From NCBI GenBank assembly GCA_948146395.1, contig OX411551.1:62303346-62367345 (forward strand): 64,000 bases of DNA, written 5' to 3'. The stretch is from Fragum whitleyi (lineage: Eukaryota > Mollusca > Bivalvia > Cardiida > Cardiidae). The position numbers and the translations under genes were made by a program. Below are positions 11,247-23,220 of the stretch, piece by piece (position 1 is the stretch's first letter; each line of letters opens with the position of its first letter). Below the pieces are notes generated by a model, which saw only the letters and a program-made list of their open reading frames with translations, was not told the origin of the DNA and ran no database searches.

Positions 11247-12694
11247 AAGTTCTCGATAACGTATTCGGATTATTTTATTTCTTGTGATATCATGTTTAGT
11301 TAGTAGTTAATCACCAGAGACAAACGCTTGTCATTTCGTTTTGGACAAGCACCAGCATATCAATGGTAATATCAATTGCAAGAACTTTTAAGCTAAATTG
11401 GATCTAACATGAGATTTTATTTAAGACAAGTTGATCTAAACTGAGTCTCCAATTGAAATGTTATTTAACGAGCCTTTGCATAATGATCATGATAATTATG
11501 ATCTTAAAACCCCAAAACATTGGAATGAATTTACAATTATTTAAATTATACTCATATTTTACATACGTTCAAGTTAAAGTCCAAAATATGTAATGATTAT
11601 TGTAAACCAATAAATAGGCCAATAATACACGGGGGGTGATGTCCATAATCAGAGCCACTGACTCCGCTTTCAAAATCATGTGTGGAACTTCCGCTCCACG
11701 TGCGTCTCCGATTATGTAGATGTAAACATTTCATTTTGGACTGAAAAAATCGAATAGGTGTCGGAACTTGCTCATTTATATCGGATTTTGTTCATTAATC
11801 ATTAAAAAGTCGAATGCTATTCGACCAGTTATACATTTTGCCACGTTAACGTACTCAAGAACTGTAAAAACGCTCGTTGGTTTCTGTTAAAAACGATTTC
11901 TTCTCAGAGCAATCTTGGGCCAGGAATTTCAAAATACGTGGTTTTACCTCCAAAATGCAATATTCTGGACAAGATTAATAACGTATACTATTGTTTTTAG
12001 TATGCACGAGTTTAACAAAACAAGCACAATGCTCTACCCCAATATACTTGCCTACAATATGAGATAAATCAAAGAAAATAGTTTGGTTCCGATGATGTGG
12101 ATTGGCTCTGATTATGTATCCTGGCTCTGAAGTTGTGGAGACTCTTATTCTTCTTCCCTAACCTCCTTCGATATGCAGTTTCTGCTGGTTTCATGGTGCG
12201 ACTTTTGTCGTTATTCCACGACGCGTGTTGTCTATGTTACTTCTCACCTCATCGTGTTTACTTTTATTATAAAATTCCGGTGACTAGACAGTCAGCTACA
12301 TTTATTTTACTTAAAACCGTAGGCGTACAAGAGAATTGTATGACTATTATTTAGAAAAGAATTTGAAAAGAGATAAAAAAAAATCTACGGAACCTGCCAA
12401 TAGTTTGCCATGATTATCATAATTCGCACGTTTAGCGTTCCTGTTATATCAACGGCACTACTGTCGCTCTTTCAACGTCGATAATTCCATGAAATTTAAT
12501 CAGGTTATATAGCGAGTGGTATCAAACAAATTGTCACAAAGTTCGCGCTCGGATTCAAAGTTTTAAGAAATCCGATTTATATATCTTACAAAAAAGTACG
12601 CAATGATCCTTAAAACGTCCGATTTTTATGTCTCTCGTACCATTTAGTTCGGAATTTTCGGAAAGTTTTAAGCATATGTTTAAATTCCGATTAT

Positions 12695-12806
12695 TGCATA
12701 AAATGTACGCTTTCGGATCATCATTGGCATACGTTAACCGACAAAACCAGGGCGTTAAAGGGAGAAAACGTGTATTAATAAGTAAATTCACGTGCCGTTA
12801 ACGCCC

Positions 12807-12841
<35 letters not shown>

Positions 12842-13419
12842 ATCCTCGGTCTAGGCCTATACACTGTTGCATTGTGTTTTACGCCGCTTTCAATATTTTT
12901 TCAGTTATATCGCGGCGACTGGAGTACCTAACAATGGATTCCTGGTATTTTTCTCACCAGTACAAGCATCACATCCTTTCCTTGCCTACAGCTGCTATCT
13001 CACATAGGTCTACAATTATTAACCCATTCGTGAGAGACAAATAATCGGAAAGAATGAGTACCGTCGTCGGTAATCGAACCCGGGAGCATATACACTGTAT
13101 CAGTTCCTTTGTTCACATTAATATATAGCATAAATAAAAACGTCGATTCTATTCCCGCGTTAAAACGGCGCATTGCATAAAGCAATTTTTTCGACACATT
13201 ATCGGTTTTGGTGATAGTTTTACAGCTAGTTCCTACGAATGAATTTACAATTTCTGTTAAAATAGATACTTTAGTCTTTCTTTTTATGCAATAATATCGT
13301 CAATTTACGGGTTTTTTTAGGCGATAACGTTTGCAGAGACCATCAAAATGCTTTAGCGACCTCGTGCTTCGCACTCGGGCGTTAAACCATTTTTCGGGTC
13401 TCTGCAAATGTTAACGACC
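12695..13419 (-). mobile_element. Two-hairpin element, interrupted by a SINE
   Basis: Collinear in inverted orientation with 41,114-41,640. One end is a hairpin at 12,747-12,809 (GGGCGTTAAAG ... CGTTAACGCCC); the other is a hairpin at 13,324-13,419 whose arms are GCAGAGACC and GGTCTCTGC, with the stem-tip phrase CTCGTGCTTCGCACTCGGGC. The run of about 27 T at 12,811-12,837 lies where the other copy has only six, so it is a local slippage expansion. The element sits inside the 4.07-kb foldback. The boundary at 12,695 is approximate. Confidence 0.65.
12868..13089 (-). mobile_element. tRNA-derived SINE, 5'-truncated, 10-bp target duplication
   Basis: On the minus strand it starts at the B-box region (GGGTTCGATTACC). 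It continues with the family body (ATACCAGGAATCCATTGTTA, then AGGTACTCCAGTCG) and ends at AAAGCGGCGTAAAACAC. The direct repeat TATACACTGT stands at 12,858-12,867 and 13,090-13,099. The A-box half of the tRNA head is missing. The uninterrupted host sequence is seen in the related element at 41 kb. Confidence 0.85.
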
Positions 13420-14192
13420 TCAAAAACGTTAATTAACCCTATATTAATGTCAGAATTAACTACTTCATCTTAGGATTTGATATTTGTTAACTTTTCAATC
13501 GGAAAGAAATTTATCTAAATTCATTGAAATTTAAAATTATTTAAGACAATGAAATAAAGTACTTAGAAATGTCCCGGTCGATTTTGCGGTAAAGGGGTGC
13601 GTTTTATAAATGCGGGGTTAAGATTGAAACAGAATTACATATGTATATAAATTTGACATTTAGCATAACGGATCATATACAAGGGCGAAAATACGTATCA
13701 TAATAGATCAAAATACAAGTATGTGACCATTATGATTTAATAAATATACGATCCATTACCTTCATGATGTCCGGGACGTCATTTTATAGAAAATTTTGAA
13801 ACAGACAAAGAAAATGCTTGTTCTTACATAGAGCAAAATGTGTTGTTTTAAAAACTCAAAATTGTCAGGTAATACAAGGTATTTTTTTAATCAAATATGA
13901 AATTAAAACATTTTTCGTAGATCGTTAAGAAATATGCTAAAAGTCCACCCTAAAAAATAATCGCGTTTGAAAACTTTTTCGTTTCGAAAAAAAATGAACG
14001 AATTTGAATAAATATGTAGGATTTTTAAGCAAAATGTATAAAACATTAAAGTAAAATTCTTTAGACAATCAAAATGCAAAAATAAATTGTATAGTGCGAC
14101 ATTTTATTGGCGGTATCGTTTGTCTCCATAAATATTGTACACGGAAAGTGTGTGATTTTTCTGTGAAACGGTTTATTTCTGTTGAGATGACT

Positions 14193-14460
14193 TAAAATAT
14201 TGATGAATGGATTCTATGCGGTTTTTGTACATAAAGTTGAAATAAAAAATAGTTTCTAACATTGTGTTAAGAATTAGTTTATGTGTAAGTAAAAGATATA
14301 TCTGAATTAGGGTTTTCAGATGTTTCCTATACAAATTAAAACCGTGCGTTTTTGCAACGTCAGGTTGATATATGAACACTTATCTACGCTCTCTTCATTT
14401 CAACTTTATGTACAAAACCATATATTTAAAGAATCCATAATAAAATATATATCAATATTA
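14193..14460. repeat. Imperfect inverted pair in the foldback interior
   Basis: Sequence around 14,199-14,250 (ATGGATTCTATGCGG, GTACATAAAGTTGAAAT) returns in reverse complement at about 14,396-14,455. The gap is about 140 bp. It may be a small hairpin MITE; no target duplication is seen. Confidence 0.55.
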
Positions 14461-14515
14461 CTTCTACTAAAGGAAAAAATCATCGCAATGTTGGTCTTAA
14501 AATCGTCCCACTGAC

Positions 14516-14518
<3 letters not shown>

Positions 14519-14547
<29 letters not shown>
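14519..14547. repeat. Poly-T tract
   Basis: About 28 consecutive T. It is not attached to a recognisable retroposon. Confidence 0.85.
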
Positions 14548-15699
14548 GAACGTCATGTCATTTTGTAAGTATTTCTTAAATATTTCACAATCAGGGAACC
14601 GTACAATACAGTTTCCCTTCGGTTAGGATTTTGCATTCAGTGGTTTCCGTCTCACTGCTCTCGCGAGTATAGTATATTGAATGTGATATAAATCATATTT
14701 CTGTAATATGTTAACATTTTTTACTTTTAATAACTTGCTTAATATTGTATATTTTACAAATGACTGACGGAATATAAACTATTTTCGTTGCTTTTCCTCG
14801 AATTTTAATTGAAAACCATCCATTATACGTTATTTATAAAAGGACGTCATTTGTCACAGTCGTGACCGCCAACTTTTGCCGTTACGGCTTAACGTGCGAA
14901 GTATAATAGGCAGGCCAAAACCACTGGCAGGCTCTGTAGAAATCTTTATCTCTTTTCAAATTCAATACTAAATGATAGCCATATAATTATCCTGTACGTA
15001 CATCTTCTAAGGAATATAAATGTAGCTGACTGTCTAGTCACCGGAATTTTATAATAAAAGTAAACACGATAAGGTGAGACGTAACATAGACAACATGCGT
15101 CGTGGAATGACGAGAAAAGTCGCACCATGAAACCAGCAGAAACTGCATATCGAAGGAGGTTAGGGAAGAAGAATAAGACACTCCACAACTTCAGAGCCAG
15201 GATACATAATCAGAGCCAATCCACATAATCGGAACCAAACTATTTTCTTTGATTTATCTCATATTGTAGGCAAGTATATTGAGGTAGAGTATTGTGGTTG
15301 TTTTGTTAAACTCGTGCATACTGAAAAGAATAGTATACGTTATTAATCTTGTTCAAAATATTGCATTTTGCAGGTAAAACCACGTATTTTGATCTTCCTG
15401 GCTCAAGATTGCTCTGAGAAGAAATCGTTTTGAACAAAAACCAACGAGCGTTTTTACAGTTCTTGAGTACGTTAACGTGGCAAAATGTATAACTGGTCGA
15501 ATAGCATTCGACTTTTTAGTGATTAATGAATAAAATCCGATATAAATGAGGAAGTTTCGACACATATCCCATTTTTTCAGTCCAAAAATGAAATGTTTAC
15601 ATCTACATAATCGGAGACGCACGTGGAGCGGAAGGTCCACACATGATTTTGAAAGCGGAGCCAGTGGCTCCGATTATGGACATCACCCCCGTGAATACT

Positions 15700-16765
15700 A
15701 CAGACATTTCTTGAGATATTATTAAGGTATATCCCCATCCTCTGAAAATAGACTAGACACACAATGTAATTAGTCTCGAAATATAAAATTAAATACCCAC
15801 ACAACAAATGGGGATATTTCGTAAACTTATACATTAAGTTGCGGAAGTGCAAAGAACTGTTTTTACTTAGTCCATTATTTGCGCGACGTCTTAATAAGTT
15901 TAATAGACAGTGCATAGATAATAACAGTTTGCATTATCATTATACAAGGAGCTATCAAAAGGTTTTGAGACTTTAATCATATTTTCTTCGGTAGCTGTAA
16001 GACGACTAAGAAAATTGTATCAGTTGAATTGTATGTCTTCGTACTCCAAATTTAACAACTTTCAGCAGGATAACATGAATAATGTACACTCAATTCCATG
16101 CCAATTAATTTGAGATGGATGCGGCGTCTCGAGGCAAAATAGTGACGTCATGAACGTCAGACTCACTCTTCATTGAAATTGTCAGCAATGCTCACAAATT
16201 CGATTAATACTTTCGTACAAATAGTAATTCTTAGAGCTATCAATAAATTCAAATTCCAAATGGGTTCTTCAAAATGAGGGGTAACAAGTTGTAGAGGAAT
16301 CCGTTTCTAGAGCCAGTTGGCGAAGGTAGTGACATTTCGTGTTCATAGACACTTATCAGCTTATCATTTGACAAAATTTGGGCGAGTTTATCTAGGATCG
16401 TGTTGGTAGATGTAGTTTACGAAATCTGCTGAAATTTGACGAATGCCTTTCTAGGTCTCCCTTCGAAAAGAATAACATTATTTTTAGCTTATGTGAATTG
16501 TTTTTTCTATACTTAATAATCAAAATTTTTATTTAAACACTTTTTCATTGTCCCTTTTCGCGTAAATCTAACAAAAATCGAGTGATACGTGATTTTTGTC
16601 CAAAATTGTGGCAAGTCATCGGTAAGACAAAAGTACGTCTTAAATGTTTTGCTGAAACTGGCTCTAAGTAGCCCGATGTATTAATAGATCTAGGGGCAGT
16701 AACCCAGTCAAAGTTCTCTGCAAGGGGAATTGGGTTGTATTTTAAACTATTTAGTAATGAACAGA
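15700..16765. other. Unexplained intergenic stretch
   Basis: Follows the right arm of the foldback. No repeat partner elsewhere in the window and no coding signal. Confidence 0.45.
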
Positions 16766-16769
16766 AAAG

Positions 16770-16850
16770 ACTACGAACAGCCCCGTTGGTCCAGTGGTAA
16801 ACTTGCTTCTCACTCTGGGGCACCGGGTTTAAATGCCAGGATGTCTACTA
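16770..16850 (+). mobile_element. tRNA-like fragment, possible SINE head
   Basis: Contains an A-box-like TTGGTCCAGTGG and a B-box-like GGGTTTAAATGCC about 40 bases apart. The acceptor stem does not pair well and the B box departs from GGTTCGANTCC, so it is not a functional tRNA. No SINE body was recognised downstream; a MITE fragment follows. Confidence 0.4.
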
Positions 16851-16884
16851 TTTTTTGTCTTGTTGAAACGTAGGGACTGTTTAA

Positions 16885-17036
16885 AGTCTTGGACGGTTTC
16901 GAAATGTTTTCAAATGATTTTGGAGCCTTTTTGGTCGATTTGAGTGAGTGTTTGGAATGAATGAATGGAGCGCTGAGTGATCGATTTATTATGATTTTGA
17001 TCGAGGTGAGAGTCAATTTTAAGATGTTACGGACTG
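16885..17036 (+). mobile_element. MITE fragment, right half
   Basis: Holds the TTGAGTGAGTGTTTGGAATG segment, ATGGAGCGCTGAGTGATCG, and a right end decayed to TCAATTTTAAGATGTTACGG with a final ACTGT. The left half and centre are missing. Confidence 0.7.
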
Positions 17037-17384
17037 TTCCATGTCCTCACTATGTTCCTAAACTTTCTCGATGGGAAGGCAACGGGGTTTCATTCGAAAA
17101 AAATATCAAAATGCAACTTATCTAACCACATTATGTCAACATATATCTGCCAAGAAGGTAAGATGTGATTCATAGACAATGTTACATTTTGATTAAAAAA
17201 AAGGCACATGCATCCATAATACGTAATTTAATTGAGTCATCGTCTGTTTAAGCCCTCATGCTGTGCTGTTAAATCTCAAACATTGCACACAATCACGTAG
17301 TCAACAGAATAGATATCTGTCATGAAAACAGCTTTATTAGCATAAAAAGACCCTTTTAAGTAAGTATTCAGTTTCGATTTGTAG

Positions 17385-17725
17385 CATGTAATTTTGTTTT
17401 ATATGTAGCATGCAATGTAATTATTTTCAAGACTGTCTTTGCAGCCTCACAAGAAATAGGCATCTTATATAAGGACAGCTGTTTAAAATGTTCACCGGTC
17501 TTGTATCCGCCAATTATCTTATGCAAAGTTTCGTGTGTGAAATGCATAGTCAATAGCATAATATAATTTTGCTTTATGTAATATGTAATATAATTCCTCT
17601 CCAGACCAACGTTGCAGCCTCCAAAGAATTCAGCATCTTCCATAAAGACAGCTGTTTTAATGTTCACCGGTCTTGAATCCGCCAAGTTATGCAAAGTTTC
17701 GTGTGTGAAATGCAAAGTTGAGACA
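17385..17725. repeat. Tandem duplication, two ~170-185-bp units
   Basis: The first unit (about 17,385-17,553) and the second (about 17,570-17,725) share TTGCAGCCTC, GACAGCTGTTT, ATGTTCACCGGTCTTG and GCAAAGTTTCGTGTGTGAAA. ORFs on both strands here are by-products of the duplication. Confidence 0.8.
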
Positions 17726-18094
17726 CTGTTTAGCCAGATAGTAGAAGTAAGGATTGTGAAAGATTGTTTTTTCGTAAAAATCACACTTGTGATAACTTTA
17801 ATCTTTAATAACTTCGATCTTGAACCAACTATCAGGAATATATATCTTTTATTTTCGACGGCTTTGCTAAATTGCCCTTTTCCCTAAATGCCTATAAAAT
17901 CAGATATTGAGAACGTTCGGATGTCTCGCTCAAGATTTTGCGTTATCGTTTTTCAAGCTGTTTGAAAGATGGTAGAATCAGAAACGTTTTATGGATATGT
18001 AGAGTCAAGATATGTTTCGATACTTCCGTGCCATATAGATACCATCATAACCGAAAGTAGCTCGTCCGGTGACCGTCATACAGACGTAACCTAC

Positions 18095-18179
18095 ATATCG
18101 TAAGTGGAGGGGGCAAAACCTCGTAACTTCAGCTTGAATATGCTGAAGTTACGAGGTTTTGATCGCCCATCGACGATAT
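18095..18179. repeat. Hairpin with GTAACTTCAGC stem
   Basis: The arms pair from ATATCGT near 18,095 to ACGATAT at 18,179. The nearly perfect inner stem is AAACCTCGTAACTTCAGC over 18 bases, closed by a loop of about 8 bases. The inner stem recurs at 19,530, 36,890, 37,235 and 42,515 in different surroundings. Confidence 0.8.
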
Positions 18180-18310
18180 ACCATTTTGGGTTATCATTTG
18201 TCTTACATTAAAGTATATCTGTTTTGTTCGGAAACTATCATAAGAGAAAGGAAATATAGGAAAACAAAAGTAATTTCAGGTTTTGCACTTTTGTCTTTCT
18301 TTTGTTTATG

Positions 18311-18463
18311 TACCACTAAAGAAACGACACATTTCGGAATATACGATCTTTCACAATGTGGACTGGGGCTTCCTAATGGAATTATTAGGAAACCTCGAAT
18401 AACACTATCTAAATTCCTTCCATCCGAAATATTGTGAAACTATTACGGTTCCATTACCTTAAA
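18311..18463. mobile_element. Hairpin element, AAGGTA family, left arm decayed
   Basis: Aligns with 29,384-29,548 through ATCTTTCACAATGT, the CCTAATGGAATTATTAGG stem tip, and the right terminus ACGGTTCCATTACCTTAAA. The outer left arm no longer pairs with the right end. Confidence 0.6.
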
Positions 18464-18830
18464 GCCTGTAGAAAATATTGAAAACAATAGGACATCTGAC
18501 ACTCGTGGTGACAATAATTTCGGCTGGTCTCAAAGTTTGAGAGACAATACCTTTAGGTCAAAATTTTGCCTGGCTGTTTGAATGGGTTGTGCATAACGGT
18601 GGATGCGGTTCATAAGATGGGGTGAATTTTGGCGAAGAATTAATACAAAAATTAAACTTTCCTTTTTTCCTGCGCTAGTTTTGGTTTTAAGTATGCACTG
18701 AAACGAACAAGCTACAAATTTTAAAGTTATACTGTTATTTTACGGAGTTTTGTGTTTTAAGATTTAAAATATTTTCACGATTTTAGAATCATTTCTGGCT
18801 CGTCTCGTCACATAATCACGATTTTATATA

Positions 18831-18850
18831 TGTGACCCGTCACCCCAAAT
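18831..18850 (+). repeat. Isolated TIR of the GTGACCCGTCAC family
   Basis: Only TGTGACCCGTCACCCCAAAT is recognisable; the AAAGGGAC part and the opposite terminus are absent. Confidence 0.35.
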
Positions 18851-19031
18851 TAACTTTCCTGAGTTCTCGCTATAATTAATAATAGAAAAAACTAAATTGG
18901 ATCTTACATAGGTCAATCAGAGTGCGCATTTCGAAAATAATTGTATCGTAAAGTATAATGATCATTGTAGATTCAGGATATGTAATGAAGTGAAAAGTAC
19001 ACACTCTTCGGTTTTCCAGGGTGATCCTTTT

Positions 19032-19430
19032 TAGCCCCACTGGGCGAAGTCCGGTGGGTTCTTGTCATTGCCTTTCATCTGGCGTGCGTCTGTCCGTGGC
19101 GTAATCCTTTCATCTTTTCATTTAAATATCTTCTTCTCAGGAACAACTGGTCAGAATTTAACCAAATTACGCAGGAATGGTTTTGTTTGTTTTTTTTGTA
19201 ATGTGATCTCTCAGATTTCTGCGTTAAATTCTAATCGGGCTGATAAAATGGGTGCTTCGGACTGCTGTGTCATCAAAAAATAGTCCATTATAGTAAATAA
19301 AAAATAATAAATTTGTATTTACTACAATTTAACCAAGTTTCACAGAAATGAGTGTTTTGGTATGCTCCTTCAGATTTATCGGTTAATTCTGATCGGGCTG
19401 ATAACAAAAGCGCTTTTTCGTTTTTTTTTT
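19032..19430 (+). repeat. Minisatellite-type bivalve repeat, degenerate
   Basis: Begins with the small hairpin CCACTGGGCGAAGTCCGGTGGG, then GTCATTGCC and a CGTCTGTCCGTGG phrase. Two diverged internal units follow (around 19,140-19,270 and 19,325-19,420) sharing AATTTAACCAA and ATTCTAATCGGGCTGATAA. It resembles the element at 25,838-26,760. Confidence 0.6.
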
Positions 19431-19446
19431 TTGGCGGTATGATGTT

Positions 19447-20880
19447 CCAAGAACGTAACTGCCATTACGCAAATGCGTAGAAGAATTAAATCCTCTCTCG
19501 AAAAATGTCGTTAAAAATGATTATAACATCGAAACTCAAGCTGAAGTTACGATGTTTGATTTTTCACCAACGCTCAAATCAAAGAAAAGGGGGAAGGGCG
19601 GAAGGCATTCATCTTTTGTCACAGTTCACATATCACCTCTCTTATATATTATACTGAGCGCAAAAAGTTTAGTCGTTTTCTCTTCGATTGGATATATTTC
19701 AGGATGTGATTCATCTTTCACAAAATGAATGACATTAATTATAATTCTGTCCGATTTCCTCCCAGAATCCAATAATTTTGTTATGTTAGACGAAAATGGC
19801 CAACCGCAATGATATGATTTTGAACAGACCGGTTGAATGGAAAAGTCACACAGTTTAATTAAGGGACGTTACTTCCAATTTGTATCACAAAAAATGTTTC
19901 TTGCGACCAACATCATCTTCGGGTATCTTGTTTCTATAAAAAAGGGGTTGGTTAGAGTATGGGATCTTTCTGGTGACTCTTCATCATCATCTTTACACCG
20001 AACTCACAAAAATGCAACAATTGCCTTATCAGAGATAATTTTACAAAATATTGATAATCAGGGAGAGAAAAAAGGTTCTTCTGTTTCTTTTTAAGCTCAG
20101 AAATTGAGTAATTGAGCTTTTCTGGTTAAGCGATCTCTAACGTTCGATTGACGGCACGGTGACGTTAATTTAACTTGTTTACAGGTAGGTTCTTTTCAAT
20201 AGGTTTCCATTGATAGAGAATAAGATTTGAATAATCCTAAGTGATGTTTTTACCAATTGCAATCAGTTGGGATAATGAAAGCATTCCATTTTTAACGTAA
20301 CGGCATGTCGTTCGGGTGCCTTCCTATTGTCGTTTAACAAGATCTGTAAAACGAAATTTGGTCGTATTATGTCAATATTTATTTGCAATGAACCGTATGA
20401 TAGTAAAAACGTTATTCGCAGAAGCTAAATGCAGTTTTCATCATCTCCCAGATATGCCTACCGTATTAGATATGTCCATGCGCTATCCATTTGATTTACG
20501 TCATGTCATAACTTAGCTCTTTTTTGAAGGATGCAATGCATTTTAGTGTTTAATGCATACGCGGAATAAGACTAATCCAATAAAACAAAAAAAGAAATTA
20601 TTTCATTTTGTTACACGCAGCTATCAACTTAGTACGTAAAATCTACATTTACGTAATGTCAGACGTACGTCTGAGAGTGAAATTAAAAAAGTTATGTCAA
20701 AAAGAAAGCAAATAGGATGGCAAATATATTTCAAATAGAAACTTTCGTTTCGTTACATTGGTTGACTTTTTTGTGACGTTAAAAAAGTGCGACTAAACTT
20801 TTTGCGTTCAGTATATATCTTGGCCGCCTTCTGAGCGCGTATAAATTTTGAAATTCTAGTACCGCCTATGTGATGTGTCA
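19447..20880 (+). mobile_element. 0.27-kb hairpin element, split by a 1.16-kb insertion
   Basis: The outer parts 19,447-19,653 and 20,812-20,880 together match 36,802-37,068. Shared features are GTAACTGCCATTACGCAAATG, the core hairpin at 19,525-19,560, CATTCATCTTTTGTCACAG, and the right end TCTAGTACCGCCTATG. The TA at the split is duplicated around the inserted element. Confidence 0.75.
19654..20811. mobile_element. 1.16-kb TIR element, TA target
   Basis: The ends are CTGAGCGCAAAAAGTTTAGT and the inverted complement of CTGAACGCAAAAAGTTTAGT, flanked by TA on both sides. Removing it restores the hairpin element around it. ORFs of 85 and 66 codons (19,837-20,094; 20,316-20,516) show no transposase motif. 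Tc1/mariner-type by target site only. Confidence 0.8.
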
Positions 20881-21061
20881 TAGAAAAAAGGCTTTTGTGG
20901 TGCAACATTTCTTCTAATTACATTCTGTACATTTGTTGACAGATCTTCATGAAACTTTCACAAAATGATGATAATCATGTGGCTATGCACCTATTTAAGC
21001 TTCTTTGAAATATCACCCTGCGTCATGCCAAAAGGCCGTCACGTAAAACTTTTGTTTATAT

Positions 21062-21181
21062 ACAGTTAGTTACATCTTGGAATTGAGATTCATCCCAGTA
21101 AAAAGCATTCTTAATCGCTCACTAAACGCACCATTCATTTATTCCAAACACTTACTCAGACCATTCAAAAACGCTCCAAAA

Positions 21182-21216
<35 letters not shown>

Positions 21217-21405
21217 ACGACAAGATCAAAAAATACATTGACATATGAATATAGCTAGAAAAAACGGCGTTTTCAATGACATAATAGAAATTACTAGCGT
21301 CAGAATGGTTCTTGAAAAAGAAGGAAGCTATTTATAGAAACCTTTTGAAAAAATATTAAAGAGAAGAAATAAATATCGCTAATTTTGTTCATTCTGATAA
21401 GGTAG
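21062..21405 (-). mobile_element. MITE, right end lost, with poly-A expansion
   Basis: The left end CAGTTAGTTACATCTTGG is preceded by TA. The family body continues to AAATATCGCTAATTTTGTTC and stops at the central palindrome. A run of about 30 A (21,186-21,215) expands a normally short A-tract. Confidence 0.8.
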
Positions 21406-21806
21406 CTCTTTCGGCAATGCTAGGATGTGTCATCATGTATGTAATTATTTTTAGAACTACTTTATTTTTTTTATTCTTTTTATTTATCTTTTTTTTATTT
21501 TTCAGCTACTTTGAAATTTTCTGTCCAGAACATTCACATATTTTTTTCAAATTGTGTTAAAGTCAAATAATGAGTGCTGTGTCGAAGGAAAAATGGTACT
21601 TAATATTATGAATTTTCCTGTTATGCGTTAAACCCTATATTAGCCTTTGATGAGTGTTTGCTTCAAAAAGATTTATTCTGTTAATTCAATTTTATTTTGA
21701 ATCTCCATAAATCTGCTACGGAATTAAGTGTTGGAGCCATACTGGTCTTCTTGGACCTCTTGTTTGAGTGGCTTGTCACATTTTTATCATTTTAAAAATG
21801 ATACTT

Positions 21807-22238
21807 ACAGTTAACGACATTGTGAAATAGACATTCATCTCAATCAAAACATTCTGAATCGCTCACTTAGAACTCCATCCATTCATCTCATATAGTCACT
21901 CAACCCATTCAAAAACGCTCCAAAACATAAAATAAGCATCTTCATTTAAAATAATTATAGTTAGAAAAAAAGTCGCGATTTAACTGACAAAAAAATAAAA
22001 CCTTTTTAGTGCCTGATTGGTTCTTGAAAAAAAATAATTTATTGAGAAAACTTGTACGATAATTTTATCAAAGGGATATAATGAATGTCACTAACTGTGT
22101 TCATCTTCAACAAAATTGGCAATATTGGATTACTCCCTGAAATTTCACGCAAAACTCTTTCCACATAAACACATTCAATATTATTGCAAAATCATTCAAA
22201 ATAATTCAACTTGTCAATTTCGCGATGTTATTAACTGT
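21807..22238 (-). mobile_element. Full-length MITE (CAGTTA family)
   Basis: TA-bounded; ends CAGTTAACGACATTGTGAAA and TTTCGCGATGTTATTAACTG. The centre is degenerate (AACTGTGTTCATC, CAAAATTGGCAATATTGG), so the palindrome is weaker than in other copies. Confidence 0.85.
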
Positions 22239-22374
22239 ATGTTTGTATGTTGAAGAAGCGAAATTTGTCCGTGTGGCAAAATCTTGTAGAATATGCGCTT
22301 CAAAGTATTGAGCATATTTAAAGAAAAAAATCCTTCTCTTGCTAGATATTTTTAAGCTACTTTCGATCGTTTGT

Positions 22375-22527
22375 CCTTCATTGGCAAACACTTCATAAAA
22401 AGGGGACGAATGAAGGACGTGATCTTTTGTCACAGTCCGCATATCGCCTTTATTATCCTTTATACTCTCAGTCTTTGGAGTTCGCTTTCTGAATAGGGAC
22501 AAATTTAGAATTTCTAGTCATGCCTAG
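22375..22527 (+). mobile_element. Fragment of the 0.27-kb hairpin element
   Basis: Right half only: GTGATCTTTTGTCACAGTCC, ATATCGCCTTTATTATCC and the terminal TTTCTAGTCATGCCTAG. The hairpin core is missing. Confidence 0.65.
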
Positions 22528-22542
22528 AATTGGTGTGCACTT

Positions 22543-22742
22543 ATCGTTGTTATACTATAATAACTTAATAGTAAAAGTGTCTAAAAAAAGAGATGGATGC
22601 AGAGACCGATCAAAAGTTGGTATCGGTTATCTCTGGTGTTCACATTTCGTTGTAATACTATATAATAACTAGATCTAAATAGTAAATGTGTGTAAGAAAG
22701 AGAAACATGCAGTGACCGATTATTTGTTGGTATCGGTTATCT
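22543..22742. repeat. Two-unit tandem duplication, ~105 bp per unit
   Basis: Both units run from a GTTATACTATAATAACT-like start through GTCTAAAAAAAGAGATGGATG-like sequence to GGTATCGGTTATCT. Confidence 0.75.
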
Positions 22743-22930
22743 ACCATCCAGCTATGGGGCTTATTTTGAGCCCGAAATCTTTGAACAACATCTCCCCCTG
22801 AACCACCAGGCCGATTTCAATGAAACTTTACCAGAATGTTCCTTGGGTGACTCTCTGCAAAAATTGTTTGCTTAATTTTGATTGGCCCATAAACATGAGC
22901 ATTGCAGGGCGGAGTTTATTTTGATTTTTG
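22743..22930 (+). repeat. Fragment related to the minisatellite-type repeats
   Basis: Contains GATTTCAATGAAACTTTACC, AGAATGTTCCTTGGGTGA and ATTTTGATTGGCCCATAAAC, phrases close to the units at 23.3 and 26 kb. No terminal hairpin is seen. Confidence 0.45.
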
Positions 22931-23220
22931 CTAGCAGAGACAAGTAACTCCAACATTTGTTCAGTGGTTTCAACATCTAAAGCATTTCCAGTTTTGTTTT
23001 AATAGCAAAAAGTGAGTTTAGTACTTTAAAAATAATTCTTACTGGAAACTTAGTGTTGACAAGCCTGGGTTCAATGCCCTGAATAGAGGATCCTTTTTGA
23101 TTATCAGCTACAATGTACCTGTTTAAGATATTTAAATGAATATTCTGTATGACAGTTGCTTCAAGGATTTTTATGTTCATCTTAAAAAGTGATATATTAG
23201 TGTATATGAATGGTTTTTAA

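Larger units (their letters stand above)
11628..15693. mobile_element. 4.07-kb foldback element with ~750-bp inverted arms
   Basis: The left arm (11,628-12,376) is repeated in reverse complement at 14,942-15,693 with few differences. The ends read CACGGGGG(G)TGATGTCCATAATC and complement. Flanks are AATAATA on the left and AATACTA on the right, a possible 7-bp target duplication with one mismatch. The arms hold several copies of an ATAATC-GAGCC motif (about 11,646, 11,708, 12,083, 12,106), like subterminal transposase-binding repeats. The middle has no transposase but contains a two-hairpin element (12,695-13,419) with a SINE inside, and an inverted pair at 14,193-14,460. It could be a MULE-like or foldback element. 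ORFs in the arms (12,133-12,354, 14,946-15,188, 15,577-15,915) mirror each other and look non-coding. Confidence 0.8.

Noticed and set aside
12811..12837. Poly-A tail of the SINE at 12,868
   Set aside because: The target duplication lies between the T-run and the SINE, and the paralogous element at 41 kb has a short T-run at the same place. The run belongs to the host element.
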